Assembly (NCBI GenBank): GCA_964016875.1
Contig: OZ024728.1
Span: forward strand, 27,389,328-27,453,327
Length of the DNA stretch: 64,000 bases
From: Fallopia convolvulus
Lineage: Eukaryota; Streptophyta; Magnoliopsida; Caryophyllales; Polygonaceae
Direction: 5' to 3'
This document shows positions 1 to 9,830 of this stretch, one piece after another (the first letter of the stretch is position 1; each line of letters begins with the position of its first letter). A program made the translations under genes and the position numbers. The notes beneath the pieces are model-generated. The model was not told the DNA's origin. It did not search any database and saw only the letters and a program-made list of their open reading frames with translations.

Positions 1-1040
1 CGTTAACGAGGTATCTGGGTTCGTTTTGAAACTGAGCATATTACAGGGTCGTTAACAATCCTTTGAAGGTCGTTAACGAGCCTGAGCGAGAACAACTTGC
101 AGTCTATTCCGAATACTAAACCTCAAAATTTTCCAAAAATTCTAGTATGAATCAATCACAATCCCACATAAAACACACAATCAAGCACATGCAACTCCAT
201 ACTTACTTGATTACCCTATCCAAACATACCAAAATTGCCAAAACTCAAGAACAAGTTAATTCATGCTTTTCTCATCAAGATTTCAATGCAAACTAAGCAA
301 GATTAACCAAGTATAAATCAAAATCAATCACCATTCGTAGAAGCAATAGAATCATCATGTCATGCAAACCAATCACTCAATCAAGATCTAGATATGAATT
401 TCACCCCAAAATTACCATGAAGCTTGCAAAAAGAGAGTTAGGGTTTAGAATTCATACCGTTGATTTGAAGAATTGAAGAATAAAGATTGAATTTGGGGAG
501 GGTAACGAGGCGATCGGTAACGAACTCAAGAGGGGAATGGGCTCGTTATCGTGGTGCGGTTTTGAGGTTAGGGGTGGTGGTGCTCCGATCGGTAGTGGCT
601 TGAGATTTCGGTGGGGTTGGATTGAATCACTTGAGGATTTTGCTTGAGATAGAGATTTGGGTGTGGGAGTTTTAAGGTTTGAGGGGGTGTTAAATAGGAA
701 GAGGCAAGAAGAGAGGCGAGGTGGGGAAGGGGATAAAGATAGAAGATAGATTAGGATTACTTACCTTACCCGCGTTTGCCTATTTTCGTCTCGACATGGG
801 TCGTTAATGACCTTCTAGCCTGTGCAACTGGTTTTTCAGCGTCGTTTCGAGCCCATCTTCCTATACCATGTTAGTTTCGAAAAAAAAATCTATCTTGCTA
901 ACTTCTAGACTACTAAAAAAACTCAAAAGAAAGCTAAGAAAAAGATCAAAAAAAGAAAAGAAAACTAAACTAAAACTAAAAACCGGGTTGCCTCCCATAA
1001 GCGCTATGTTTAACGTCGTTAGCCGACGTACTTACCTCGG
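1..1040 (-). other. 3' non-coding region of element A
   Basis: No coding frame is supported. In element orientation it follows the integrase. It contains the sequence TGGGAGGCAACCCGG (minus strand, about 982-996), a motif also present as TTGGGAGGCAACCCAAG in element B near 27,758. Three copies of a CGTTAACGAG-like word lie in the first 80 bases and related GGTAACGA words near 505-525. No env-like reading frame was seen. Confidence 0.6.
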
Positions 1041-2773
1041 CTAATCCGATGTTGTGAGAGCCATGGTGACTCTAATCTCTTCGTCCGGGTAGGGTTGCTC
1101 ATAGAACTTCTTCAATCGGTAACCATTGACTTTGAAGATGGCGCCTTGGTTATCGATCAATTCTACCGCACCGTGAGGATAGATGTGGTGAACCGCGAAT
1201 GGTCCACTCCACCTTTTCCTTAGCTTCCCTAGAAATAAGCGGAGTCTAGAATTGAAGAGAAGTACCTTTTCACCAATTTCATAAGTTTTGGGCACCAATT
1301 TCTGATCATGCCATCGCTTGGTGCACTCTTTATAGATCTCGGCGTTTCTGTACTCCTTTAGCCTCAAATCCTCTAATGCTTGCAAGTCCATGAATCTTTT
1401 TGCTTCGGCTGCGTCGAGATTCATGTTGAGCTCTTTAAGAGCGCATAATGCTTTGTGCTCCATCTCGACCGGTAAATGGCATGCCTTGCCATACACTAAG
1501 TTATAAGGAGTGGTACGTAGGGGCGTCTTGTATGCCGTCCTGTAAGCCCATAGAGCGTCATCCAATTTAGATGAGCAATCCTTCCTTGAGCGGGACACCG
1601 TCTTTTTCAATATGCTCTTGATCTGCTTGTTTGAAACTTCAACTTGGCCACTAGTTTGGGGATGATATGGTGTTGCCACCCGGTGTGATACCCCATACTT
1701 AGCCAAAAGTGCCTCAAAGCTCCGCTCTATGAAGTGAGATTCTCCATCACTAATGAGAACCCTTGGAACGCCAAACCTGGGGAAAATGTTAGTCTTGATA
1801 AATTTAGCCACGTTTTAGCATCATTGGTCCTTGTAGCAACGACCTCTACCAACTTAGAGACATAATCAACCGCAACCAGGATGTATTTGTAGGGGCCCGA
1901 TGCCGGAAAAGGTCCCATGAAGTCTATGCCCCATACGTCGAATAATTCGACCTCTAGTATCGCGGTCAGTGGGTTTTCATGTCTCCAAGTGATGTTACCA
2001 TAGCGTTGGCATTCATCACATGCTGTAACATAAGCCTGTACGTCTTTTAAGATGGTTGGCCAATAGAGACCACTTTGAAGAATCTTCGTCGTGGTCTTGA
2101 ATCCTTTTGCATGGCCCCCGGTAGGAAGCGTGTGACATTGACGAATCACACTCTCTATCTCCTCTTCTGGAATACAGCGTCTAAAGTGATCACTTCTTTG
2201 CTTGAACAAGTAAGGATCATCCCAATAGTACTGTTTAACATCATGAAGGAACTTCTTTTTCTTTTGTGGGGTTAGTCCCTCGGGAATTACGCCACCTACA
2301 AGGTAGTTAGCAAAATCCGCAAACCAAGGGGCTTTTGACCCTCTAATAGCATGAATCGATTGGAAAGAAGTGGAAGCAAGAGACGAGGTAGGAATTGAAT
2401 TGAAATGAATTGATTCGGATTGAGAAAACATACCCGATTTGGTCGTTACCAAATCTGTTTGGGTCGGTAACGATCCTGGAGTTGTTGGATTCCTGTCGGT
2501 AATGACCTCATGTGGCTCGGTATCAAGCCTCCCGATTGTTGTGTCGATGTACCTTGAGTTATCGCCGTTTTGATCTACGTTCTCCAGCCTCGGTGGCTTG
2601 ATACCGACCCTAAAGGGGTCGGTAACGAGGGTCTTGTCGAGTTCAACCTCGTTCAGCATGAGGTGTTCGTCTGGTCTGGAGTCGTTTATTGGCACTTCGT
2701 TGTTGGATTCAGTGATGTGCTCAACCGACAACCTAGTTTTCTGCTCCTTTTTTATCTCTAATTTCATGATCAA
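1041..2773 (-). pseudogene. Integrase of element A (frameshifted)
   Basis: The upstream frame (2773-1727) starts with a repeat-laden linker, then has an HHCC zinc-binding region (about residues 205-260, ending CDECQR) and the start of the catalytic core with the first acidic residue in DVWGIDFMGPFP. The frame is lost near 1811-1830. A second frame (1811-1041) continues with VLISDGESHF (second Asp) and the TSGQVEVSNKQIKSIL block holding the catalytic Glu, followed by the C-terminal DNA-binding region. The D,D(35)E set is therefore present but split over two frames. The enzyme would insert element cDNA into the genome; this copy cannot be made as one protein. The linker 2450-2650 is unusually rich in GGTCGGTAACGA words. 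Confidence 0.88.
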
Positions 2774-3059
2774 ATTCCTGCAATAAGAGCATCCAACGAA
2801 GTAGCCTAGGCTTGGTATCCTTTTTGGCCATTAGATATCTAACGGCCACGTGGTCAGTATAAACAATCACTTTTGAACCAACAAGATAGGACCGGAATTT
2901 TTCAAAAGCAAATACTATAGCGAGGAATTCCTTCTCCGTTGTAGTATACTTACTCTGCGCCTCATCAAGCATCTTACTTGCGTAATAGATGGCGTGGAGT
3001 TTCTTACCCTTCCGTTGTCCCAAAACTGCGCCAACAGCATAATCACTAGCGTCACACAT
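2733..3059 (-). pseudogene. RNase H domain of element A
   Basis: Translation of the minus strand gives the Ty3/gypsy RNase H pattern: CDASDYAVGAVLGQ (first catalytic Asp), TTTEKEFLAIVFAFEKF (Glu), IVYTDHVAVRYL (Asp) and the RLLRWMLLLQEFD block. RNase H removes the RNA strand during reverse transcription. The frame hits a stop right after DKKGAEN, where the family normally continues to a last Asp-containing ADHLSR block, so the domain is cut short. The integrase frame overlaps in +1. A second stop separates this piece from the RT frame that ends at 3090. It is part of the same polyprotein as the neighbours. Confidence 0.87.
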
Positions 3060-3089
3060 AATCTCAAAAGGAAGGGTCCAATCCGGAGA

Positions 3090-4572
3090 CTACATAATAG
3101 GAGCATAAACGAGGGCTGCTCTTAACCTGGAAAATGCTTCTAGACAATCTAGAGACAGCTCAAACACTACATCTTTCATTAGTAGGTTAGTTAGTGGTTT
3201 AGCTACCTTAGAAAAATCTTTGATAAAGCGTCTATAAAAGCCAGCATGCCCTAGAAAACTCCTAATGTCTTTTACAGAGGAGGGAGGAGGTAGTTTCTCA
3301 ATAAGCTCAATTTTTTCTTTATCTACTTCTATTCCTCTCTTAGAGATAATATGTCCTAGTACTATCCCCTCTTGGACCATGAAATGGCATTTTTCCCAAT
3401 TAAGCACCAGGTTGGTTTCTTCACGTCTTTTAAGAACAAATGCAAGGTTAGTAAGAAAAGCATCAAAGGAAGAACCATAAACAGAGAAATCATCCATAAA
3501 GACCTCTACAATATCCTCTATCATTTCAGAAAAAATGGCCATCATACACCTTTGGAAGGTGGCGGGGGCATTCCAAAGCCCGAATGGCATTCTTTTATAA
3601 GCAAAAGTCCCATAGGGACATGTAAAGGTAGTTTTTTCCTGATCAGCAGGATGAATGAGAATCTGCCAAAATCCGCTATAGCCATCTAAATAACAGAAGT
3701 AATCATGCTGGGCTAAGCGTTCTAACACTTGATCAATGAAAGGAAGCGGAAAATGATCTTTTCTAGTGGCACTATTGAAAAGGGAGAGCTAATCCCCAAA
3801 GGAAGCAGAAAATGATCCTCCAACTAGTTGTGGTCCTAGTGGGGATTAGCTCTCCCTTTTCATTTTCAATAATGATCATTCCCCCTTTTTTGGGAACTAC
3901 ATAGACCGGACTAACCCATTGGCTGTCCGATATAGGAAATATGATCCCTGCATGAAGTAGTTTAATGATTTCCTTTTTAACCACTTCTTTCATGTTAGGA
4001 TTTAACCTACGTTGATACTCTATAGTGGGTTTATGATTTTCCTCCATGTATATCCTATGCATACAGAGTGAAGGGGATATGTCTATTATATCATCTAGAG
4101 AATAGCCTATAACTTTTCTATGTTTCCTAAGCACAATAAGAAGTTTTTCTACTTCCTCATCTTTTAATTTAGCATTGATGATGAAAGGAAAAGTAGAATT
4201 AGGACCAAGAAATTCATACCTAAGAGATTCTGGAAGAGGCTTGAGTGTTGGAGACGGCTCAGCTGGAATGAGAATAGGCTCTTCTGGTTCTGTCTTCAAG
4301 ACCTCTTCAAGGTATTCAAATGCTGCGATTTCGTTGTCCTCGACCAGGGTCGTTAACGATGCAGGCAGGGTCATTAACGAGCTATCTTCATCTGCCATGA
4401 GACTCGATACCGAGGTAGGTGGACTCGTTGCCGAGACTACAGGAACTATCTCGGCCCATCTTCGACCTGAGAATACATCACTCGCCAATAGTCTTCCAAC
4501 AGGGTCCCCACATTCGATGAATTCATTGTGGGTGTAGAGCATCTTAACTTCAGCTCTATCTGTCTCCTTCAT
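3090..4572 (-). pseudogene. Reverse transcriptase of element A, with internal rearrangement
   Basis: The upstream frame (4572-3772) holds the protease-RT linker and the first RT blocks (HRIYMEENHKP, then SDSQWVSPVYVVPKKGG). The downstream frame (3728-3090) has FCYLDGYSGFWQI, TFACPYG-like and FMDDFSVYG; the FMDD is the catalytic Asp pair, followed by HIISKRGIEVD and FLGHAGFYRRFI. Between them the conserved IDYRKLN block is missing and is replaced by an inverted copy of flanking sequence (3778-3860), so the palm domain is disrupted. The linker around 4330-4440 carries GGTCGTTAACGA words. This copy would not give active polymerase. Confidence 0.9.
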
Positions 4573-5198
4573 TGTCGGGTTGAACCGAATTCCACCACCT
4601 CATCCCAAATTTCGAAAGTTAGGAGTCCCCTCCTAACATCAAGTATGGCTCCGGCTGTGGCGAGGAACGATCTCCCTAGGATAATAGGAACAACCGGATA
4701 TTCAGGCATCTCCATAACTATAAAATCATTAGGAACAAAGAACTTGCCCACTTGAACAGGAAAATCTTCTACAACCCTTGTTGGCCTGACGCATGAACCG
4801 TCTGCCATGTATAGCCGCATATTGATTGGCTCCAATGGTCCCATGTTAGCTTTCGATCAGATTGATAAAGGTAGGAGGCTTGCATTGGCACCGAGATCAC
4901 ATAAGGCTTTGAATCGGTGGGTGCCTATGCCAATTGTGATAGCAAATCTCCTTGGGTCGCCTAATTTCTCTAGAAGAGTAAAAGATCGGACCTCATCTTG
5001 AAGCTCTGTTATAGATCTTTTCCTGCTAAGAATGTCTTTCAAATACTTCGTGTAAGCCGGCATTTCACTTAGGGCCTCAGCGAATGGTATAGAGATATTT
5101 AAGCCCTGGAGAATCTTAACGAAACGCTTAAACTTGCCTTCAGTGGAGTCCTTAGACTTAGTAGGAAAGGGAAGAGAATTCACCAATCTTGGAGCCAA
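4569..5198 (-). pseudogene. Aspartic protease region of element A
   Basis: Two adjoining minus-strand frames (5198-4857 and 4844-4569) carry a retropepsin-like domain. The active-site segment is CDLGANASLLPLS (DLG in place of the commoner DSG/DTG, as is usual in Athila/Tat-like elements). It is followed by MADGSCVRPTRVVEDFPVQV and the C-terminal PIILGRSFLATAGAILDV block, where ILGR is the conserved flap-to-C-terminus motif. A frame break lies near 4845-4857. The protease would cleave the Gag-Pol polyprotein inside particles. Family membership is inferred from motif order; no structure or search was available. Confidence 0.82.
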
Positions 5199-5218
5199 AA
5201 CGAGCTTGAGAGGTGAGG

Positions 5219-5464
5219 CTACCAGGTCGACATTAGGGTCGGTTGGTGCATTCGGAAGGTCGGTATCGACCCTGGTGGGGTCGATAAAGAGCCTGGGATC
5301 AAGATAGGAGCTAGGAATAGAGAACTTACCTTGAGCATCGTTACCGAATTGTTCAGGCTCGGTAACGACCCTCTCTGGCTCATTGTCGATCTGGGCCGTG
5401 GCGTCCTCTTCCGATTCGGGGCTCTTCTCCTTAGCCTTGGCACGCTCCGGTAATGTCTTTCCAC
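5219..5464 (-). pseudogene. Gag-protease linker remnant of element A
   Basis: This short open stretch lies between gag and protease on the minus strand. It is low in recognisable motifs. The matching DNA (5225-5400) holds several copies of the word GGTCGGTATCGACC/CTCGGTAACGACC. I treat it as a variable spacer of the polyprotein and do not assign a function. The interval 5465-5777 between it and gag is also gag-pol sequence with stops. Confidence 0.45.
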
Positions 5465-5777
5465 TCCTAAGGTGTACCGCCTCTATTTGTCCTCTAGGGT
5501 TCTCCTCGGGACGGCCTGGGAGTTGCCCTTGCGGTCTCGGAATCTGTGCGGCGAGGTTCCCTAGCTATGAGTCAACATTCTTCTTCCAGACATCAAACTC
5601 TCCCCATCCTTTCATCTGATTGTTTAGGTTGGTTTGGACTCCAGTGATTTCATTCTTTACGCCATTGATCCCTTAATAGAGTCCTTGTACCTAAGATGGT
5701 GGCTCTTGATGGCTTGGAGGTCGATACAGCGCGGGTCGTCTATCCGGTGGGGGTGTTGCATAGGTTTGGTTCTGGTT

Positions 5778-6855
5778 TTAATTACCCCATGCTGGGTAAT
5801 TGTTCGACATGTCAAAGTTATTAGGCTGGTTCCTGTATGGACCTCTCATGTAATTCATCTCAGCATAAGTCTCAGCGGCTCTAACCTGCTCGATGTTAGT
5901 GCAAGCAGAAGTACTATGGGCAGAAGAACCACACTCTTGACAAGGTTGAGAGGTTTTTAGAAAACTTACATGTTTCTTAAGGCGGTTGATCTCATCTTGT
6001 AGAAATTGATGTTTGACATCAGGATCAACTTCGTCCTTGTTAGGTATGTAGAGACGCTTCTGTGGCTGGGATGGCTGCTGGGTGCCATACATGGCATCGT
6101 AGTTAGACAGCTTGTCCAGCAATCCCCATGTAGTAGTGGGATCCATCTCTATAAAACCACACGCAGTGTGTGTTGATGCGGTTCTTCGTTTCTGCATTGA
6201 TTCCCTGGAAAAAGATTTCTTGGAGCACATATAAGGGTTGTCCATGAGTGGGACACTGTCTCAGCATCTCCTTGAACCTTTCCCATGTCTCTACAAAGGT
6301 CTCGTTAGGCAGCTGGTGATAGGAGGTGATGCGTTTTCTCAACTCCGTTATCTTGGCAGGATGGAAGAACTTTGTAAGAAATTGATCATACAAAGCCTTC
6401 CAAAACCTGATAGACTTAGGAGGTAAGCTCTCCAACCAGCTCAGGGCCTTTCCAATAAGAGACCACCTGAAAGCTTTTAACAGAACATATTCAAGTGAGA
6501 CACCTTCAGCAGCAATAGTGTCACCTAATTCAAGAAAATTCTTAATATGCTCCATAGGGCACTCAGTAGGTTTCCCTTCAAACTGAGCCAATTTTATTAA
6601 GGATATCATTTGAGATTTAATCTCAAATGTCTTCTCTATCTCGAGAAGCACGATTGCAGACTCGGGCACCCTCAGTTCTGGATGCATATATTGCTTGGCA
6701 CTCCTCAGATAGGCATTCAGTTCTTCTTGTAAACGAGCACTGTTAGCACGCTCACGTTCAGCGGTGGCAGCAACGACATCTCTATCAGCTTGTAACTCCT
6801 CCATCCGCTTCTGGAGAACTTCCATCTGTTGAGCCATCTCTTCAAGTGTAGCCAT
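5778..6855 (-). pseudogene. Gag (capsid/nucleocapsid) of element A, one frameshift
   Basis: The ATG at 6855 opens a coiled-coil-like N-terminus (MATLEEMAQQMEVLQKRMEE), followed by the retrotransposon gag domain (FEGKPTECPMEHIKNFLELG, ALSWLESLPP, SIRFWKALYDQFLTKFF, ETFVETWERFKEMLRQCP). Near 6160-6180, after NRINTH, a one-base shift moves the coding frame to the one ending at 5778. That second frame contains a CX2CX4HX4C zinc knuckle (CQECGSSAHSTSAC, 5901-5942). Gag forms the particle and binds element RNA. The start is placed at 6855 because the tRNA-derived sequence ends only 11 bases upstream. A stop after YPAWGN closes the frame early. Confidence 0.88.
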
Positions 6856-6866
6856 GGCTCAGATTT

Positions 6867-6941
6867 CTCTTTGTCTTATAGTGGTAAGTATTCCCGACTG
6901 TCATGCGGGTGACCCGGGTTCGATCCCCGGCAACGGCGCCA
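6867..6941 (+). other. Full-length tRNA-Asp(GUC)-like sequence at the primer-binding site of element A
   Basis: The plus strand reads as a plant tRNA-Asp with anticodon GTC (loop CTGTCAT), the D-arm TAGTGGTAAG, the T-arm GGTTCGATCCCCGG and a genomic 3' CCA ending at 6941. By comparison with the plant tRNA-Asp sequence as I remember it, about six positions differ. On the minus strand this is the primer-binding site: it starts 3 bases after the LTR end (TGTTGA on plus at 6945) and reads TGGCGCCGTTGCCGGGGA. An ordinary site has about 18 nt of complement, whereas here about 75 nt are retained. The encoded CCA and the position next to the LTR argue against a nuclear tRNA gene. Confidence 0.9.
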
Positions 6942-6944
6942 ATT

Positions 6945-8450
6945 TGTTGAAAGGGTTTCTTGACAACAAATAAATTTATATCAAGACCCCGCTGTGTATA
7001 GCGAAGTCAGGTTCGTCCACGGGAAGCAAGGTTGTTCGTCTACCAACTAATAAGACAAAAAAATAAAGCAAAACAAGCAAAAATAGCAACGACCAACCTC
7101 GTTAACGACCTTGTCAGGGTCGTTGACGAACCTGGAAATCTATCGAAAACAGAACAACTAATGACCTAAACGCAGGTTCGGTACCGATCTAAGGAGCCTC
7201 GGTAAATAAGGAAAACGAAAGCTAAAGTTAACAAATTCATTAGATAAAAAGCTCTAGGACAAGGGTTACCACAACATAGCTATGCATAAGAACTCATGTG
7301 AAGATAAAGATCATGCCTTTGAAGATAAATCTATCAACTTTCGCTGACTAACAAGTAAATCAATCAACTTTCATAAATCAATTCACTTTATTACTTGTTT
7401 TGAATCCAAAGCTCGAAACTTTCGTTAACGAACAATATCAATATTCAAGTTCATAACTTTCTCTCTCAATCAAGTTAAAAACTCAAATTACTTCGACTCT
7501 CGTCTAAGCATAACTCAACAAGAAATTCAAAGGATAGACGGCAATCAAAAGCTGAACACAATCATTCAAACATGCACAACTATGTCGGGTTTCAACCCCG
7601 ACCCTAGATAAGAAGACTACTCACTATTCATTGAAATAAAGCAAATAACTTTAATCAAAGAGAACATTGAAAGCAAAACTAAACTTGAAATTGAAAATAT
7701 CGTCTTACAATCTCGTGGAATCCGAAAATAAAACTGAAGAACAAACTAACGAGAACTCGATCACCGAACTACTCCTCTCTCACAATCAAACTAGTCCGAC
7801 TCTCTCCCTCTCTCTACTTCTCCTAATCCTAGCACGAATCCCCCTTGTCTAGGCTTAGAACAAGGGTATTTATACTAAGAAAACTATCTATAAAAGACCT
7901 AAAAGATATAAACTTACCCTACTTAAAAGATAACAAGATAAAAGATATAATTTCCGAAAGTCGGTTGTGCCCCTACCGACACGGGTCCCTCGTTAACGAC
8001 CCGCACAAGGTCGGTAGACTCTATTGAATCCCTTACAAAAACTATCTTTTATAGCCTCGTTAACGACCTTCACAGGGTCATTACCGAGCCTTGTTTTGGC
8101 TTCTCTCGAACTTTTCCTTGGCTTTTAACTTGGATTTTAACTCCATTTTCCCGTGCAATCTTCTTCCATGCATTCCACCTTTCACCACAAGACTTCTACT
8201 TAGCTCGATAAGTGCTCCTTTCCGCTTAAAAACCTACAAAACGACACAAAACGGAGTAGCTTGCATACTTTTCACAAAATATGCAAACTTATCCAAAAAC
8301 ACACAAAACTAACTCTAAAACCTAACAAAACTAAACCAAACAACCTAAGAAAGACACCTAAAACTAGACCAAAGAAACGAACATCACCTCTCCTGCAATC
8401 TCTCCACATCCATCGAACCTCGATCCCAAAAGCTCGAACGTCTCGCCGAT
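6945..8450 (-). repeat. 5' LTR of element A (outer edge approximate)
   Basis: It begins on the plus strand with TGTTGAAAGGG next to the tRNA-Asp primer site, so it is the U5 end of the 5' LTR. It includes a minus-strand TATA box, a pyrimidine/CT-rich tract at 7780-7820 and several CGTTAACGACC words (about 7093, 7110, 7990, 8057). The partner LTR lies outside the window, so the U3 end can only be placed between roughly 8.3 and 8.5 kb, where the word family and LTR-like composition stop. Confidence 0.65.
7867..7874 (-). promoter_or_regulatory. TATA box of element A LTR
   Basis: The minus strand reads TATAAATAC. Just downstream is an imperfect hairpin, CCCTTGT ... ACAAGGG (7842-7866), near where transcription would start. 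Position within the LTR and strand match the element's direction. Confidence 0.6.
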
Positions 8451-8598
8451 AAGCCTGCCCATTCTCTTCTGTCTCCGACTAGGCTTCAGCAACTCCGCGC
8501 CCGCTCTCTCCTGCATCGTACTTATCTGCAACTTTGTTCTATACTCAAAAGTTAAAAATCTTCACTATTTTTTTTTTATCAATCCTTATTTTCACTTC

Positions 8599-8760
8599 AA
8601 GGTTGGTGGAAGAAACACTGTATTGGATGAGCCTGCCCTCCCCATCAGCAATAGCACGCTCGGTGCCACAGAGATCAAAGAAAAGGTGTGGTGGTTGTGC
8701 TGTGCGATGGGCATTGTGTTATCTAACAGGATTGTCTTTGAATCTGGATCTGCTATGTCA
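8599..8760 (+). pseudogene. Argonaute PIWI-start fragment
   Basis: The frame beginning at 8599 reads KVGGRNTVLDEPALPIS. KVGGRNTVL is the conserved start of the Argonaute PIWI domain in plants (family knowledge), where normally a run of residues leads to the FGADVTHP block. Here the sequence decays after about 20 residues into unrelated codons, with no DEDH/DDH catalytic core. It lies upstream of a PAZ fragment on the same strand, the reverse of normal Argonaute order, so the locus is a rearranged pseudogene or two separate insertions. No expression signal is visible. Confidence 0.6.
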
Positions 8761-8795
8761 AATTGAAATGTGATATTTTTTGGTGCATAGGATAC
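8732..8795 (+). repeat. Local direct repeat, copy 1 of 2
   Basis: A stretch of about 63 bp (CTGGATCTGCTATGT ... GATATTTTTTGG ... GGATACG) recurs, diverged, at 9251-9313. The two copies lie between the Argonaute PIWI and PAZ pieces, which suggests a tandem duplication of about 520 bp in this pseudogene region. Confidence 0.7.
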
Positions 8796-9250
8796 GCTTT
8801 GGACGGGAGCGCCGGGAAACTACACTGACCCAAATGCGGCGGAGGTGGTGCAGAGGTTAGGTGACTCGTAGACGATGCCAAATATGTTGAAGCTGCGGCT
8901 GTCGCTGACACTAAACTGTCCGGAAATGCTTCTGTTGTAAGCTCCTTTAATTGCTTCCTTTTTTCCATTTTTGCTTTGCTTTGCTTACTTGTAGAGGAAA
9001 AATTAGTTGGAATTGACAAATTAAAGTAGCATAAACTATGATAAACTTGTAAATAAGCTTGCTTTTTTAGCTTATAAATCAATTAACTAAATGATTAATT
9101 AAGGAGGACAAACACTGCATTGAATTAGGACCTATTTTGAATAAGATGTCTAGCCATTCTTGAACTTTTCATAAATTGGGTTGAACTCAAAAAGTTAAAC
9201 GGGCTTGCTACTAGTTAAATTCAATATATATTCTTGAAAAGATGTGTTTG

Positions 9251-9313
9251 TTGGATCTGGATCTACTATGTAATATTGAAATAGGGATATTTTTTGGTTG
9301 CAGAGGATACGAG
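9251..9313 (+). repeat. Local direct repeat, copy 2 of 2
   Basis: Diverged copy of 8732-8795. It ends in TTGCAG, an intron-acceptor-like sequence, followed by GGATACGAG. The region 9314-9500 was not recognised. Confidence 0.7.
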
Positions 9314-9502
9314 TGCTTGATGTCCATCGCCCTCCAATTTCATTTCATGTCCTGTTTGCTATAAGAATGACCAGGAGCTTTGTGAAGTATATAAAGGAAG
9401 TTTTGAACTTTCTATGTTGCATTTTTCAATCATTGCTTTCATTATTTCGATTTTACCTTTCATTTTAGAGTTTACTAATGATTGTTCTTAATGGTTTTGT
9501 AG

Positions 9503-9830
9503 TTTTGGTGGTGAATCTGGTTCTATGATGTCTGGGTGCAAGTATTTTCATGAGAAGTATAATTTCAAGCTTAAGTATCCACATCTTTCTTGCATTATAA
9601 CAGACCAGAGGCAGAGAGTTGTGCATATACAATTGGAGGTATTTCTTCTTTCTTGATCATTTATTTTCTGCTGGTCCATCTTTTTCTTTGGTGTTTTTAT
9701 GTGTATATGAATGTTTTTGTGTTTATTGATGTGCAAACTTGTTGATGGGGAGAGAGATGCAAAAAAGTTGAATGAGAAGCAAGTTTCTAACATGCTAAGA
9801 ACAACATTGTTGAAAGAGTATATAACATAG
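9503..9830 (+). pseudogene. Argonaute PAZ-domain fragment (two exon pieces)
   Basis: The first piece (9503-9638) translates as MSGCKYFHEKYNFKLKYPHL then SCIITDQRQRVVHIQLE. It corresponds to the Argonaute segment ahead of the PMELC motif and is followed by a good donor (GAG|GTATTT). The second piece (9729-9830) reads MCKLVDGERDAKKLNEKQV then SNMLRTT, the equivalent of the C-K-LVEGQRY-K-LNERQ block. It stops at 9828-9830. The expected AG acceptor before the second piece has become TG, and DGERD departs from the usual EGQRY. In plants these proteins bind small RNAs. This fragment has no Mid or catalytic part, so I call it a pseudogene; AGO5/AGO1-type ancestry is possible but not certain. Confidence 0.72.

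Larger units (their letters stand above)
1..8450 (-). mobile_element. Degenerate Ty3/gypsy LTR retrotransposon, Athila/Tat-like (element A)
   Basis: Read on the minus strand, the order is LTR (right side), tRNA-Asp primer site, gag with a CCHC knuckle, aspartic protease, reverse transcriptase, RNase H, integrase, then a non-coding 3' region that runs off the left edge. Integrase after RNase H places it in Ty3/gypsy. The absence of a chromodomain, the tRNA-Asp primer site and the gag style fit the Athila/Tat branch (family knowledge). The coding region is broken by frameshifts, stops and a local rearrangement in RT, so it is inactive. The 3' LTR is not inside the window, so LTR identity and target-site duplication cannot be read. 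The outer right edge near 8.3-8.5 kb is approximate. Confidence 0.9.

Noticed and set aside
6867..6941. Functional nuclear tRNA-Asp gene
   Set aside because: CCA is encoded, the sequence abuts the LTR exactly at the primer-binding position, and stem positions are mismatched; a primer-site origin fits better.
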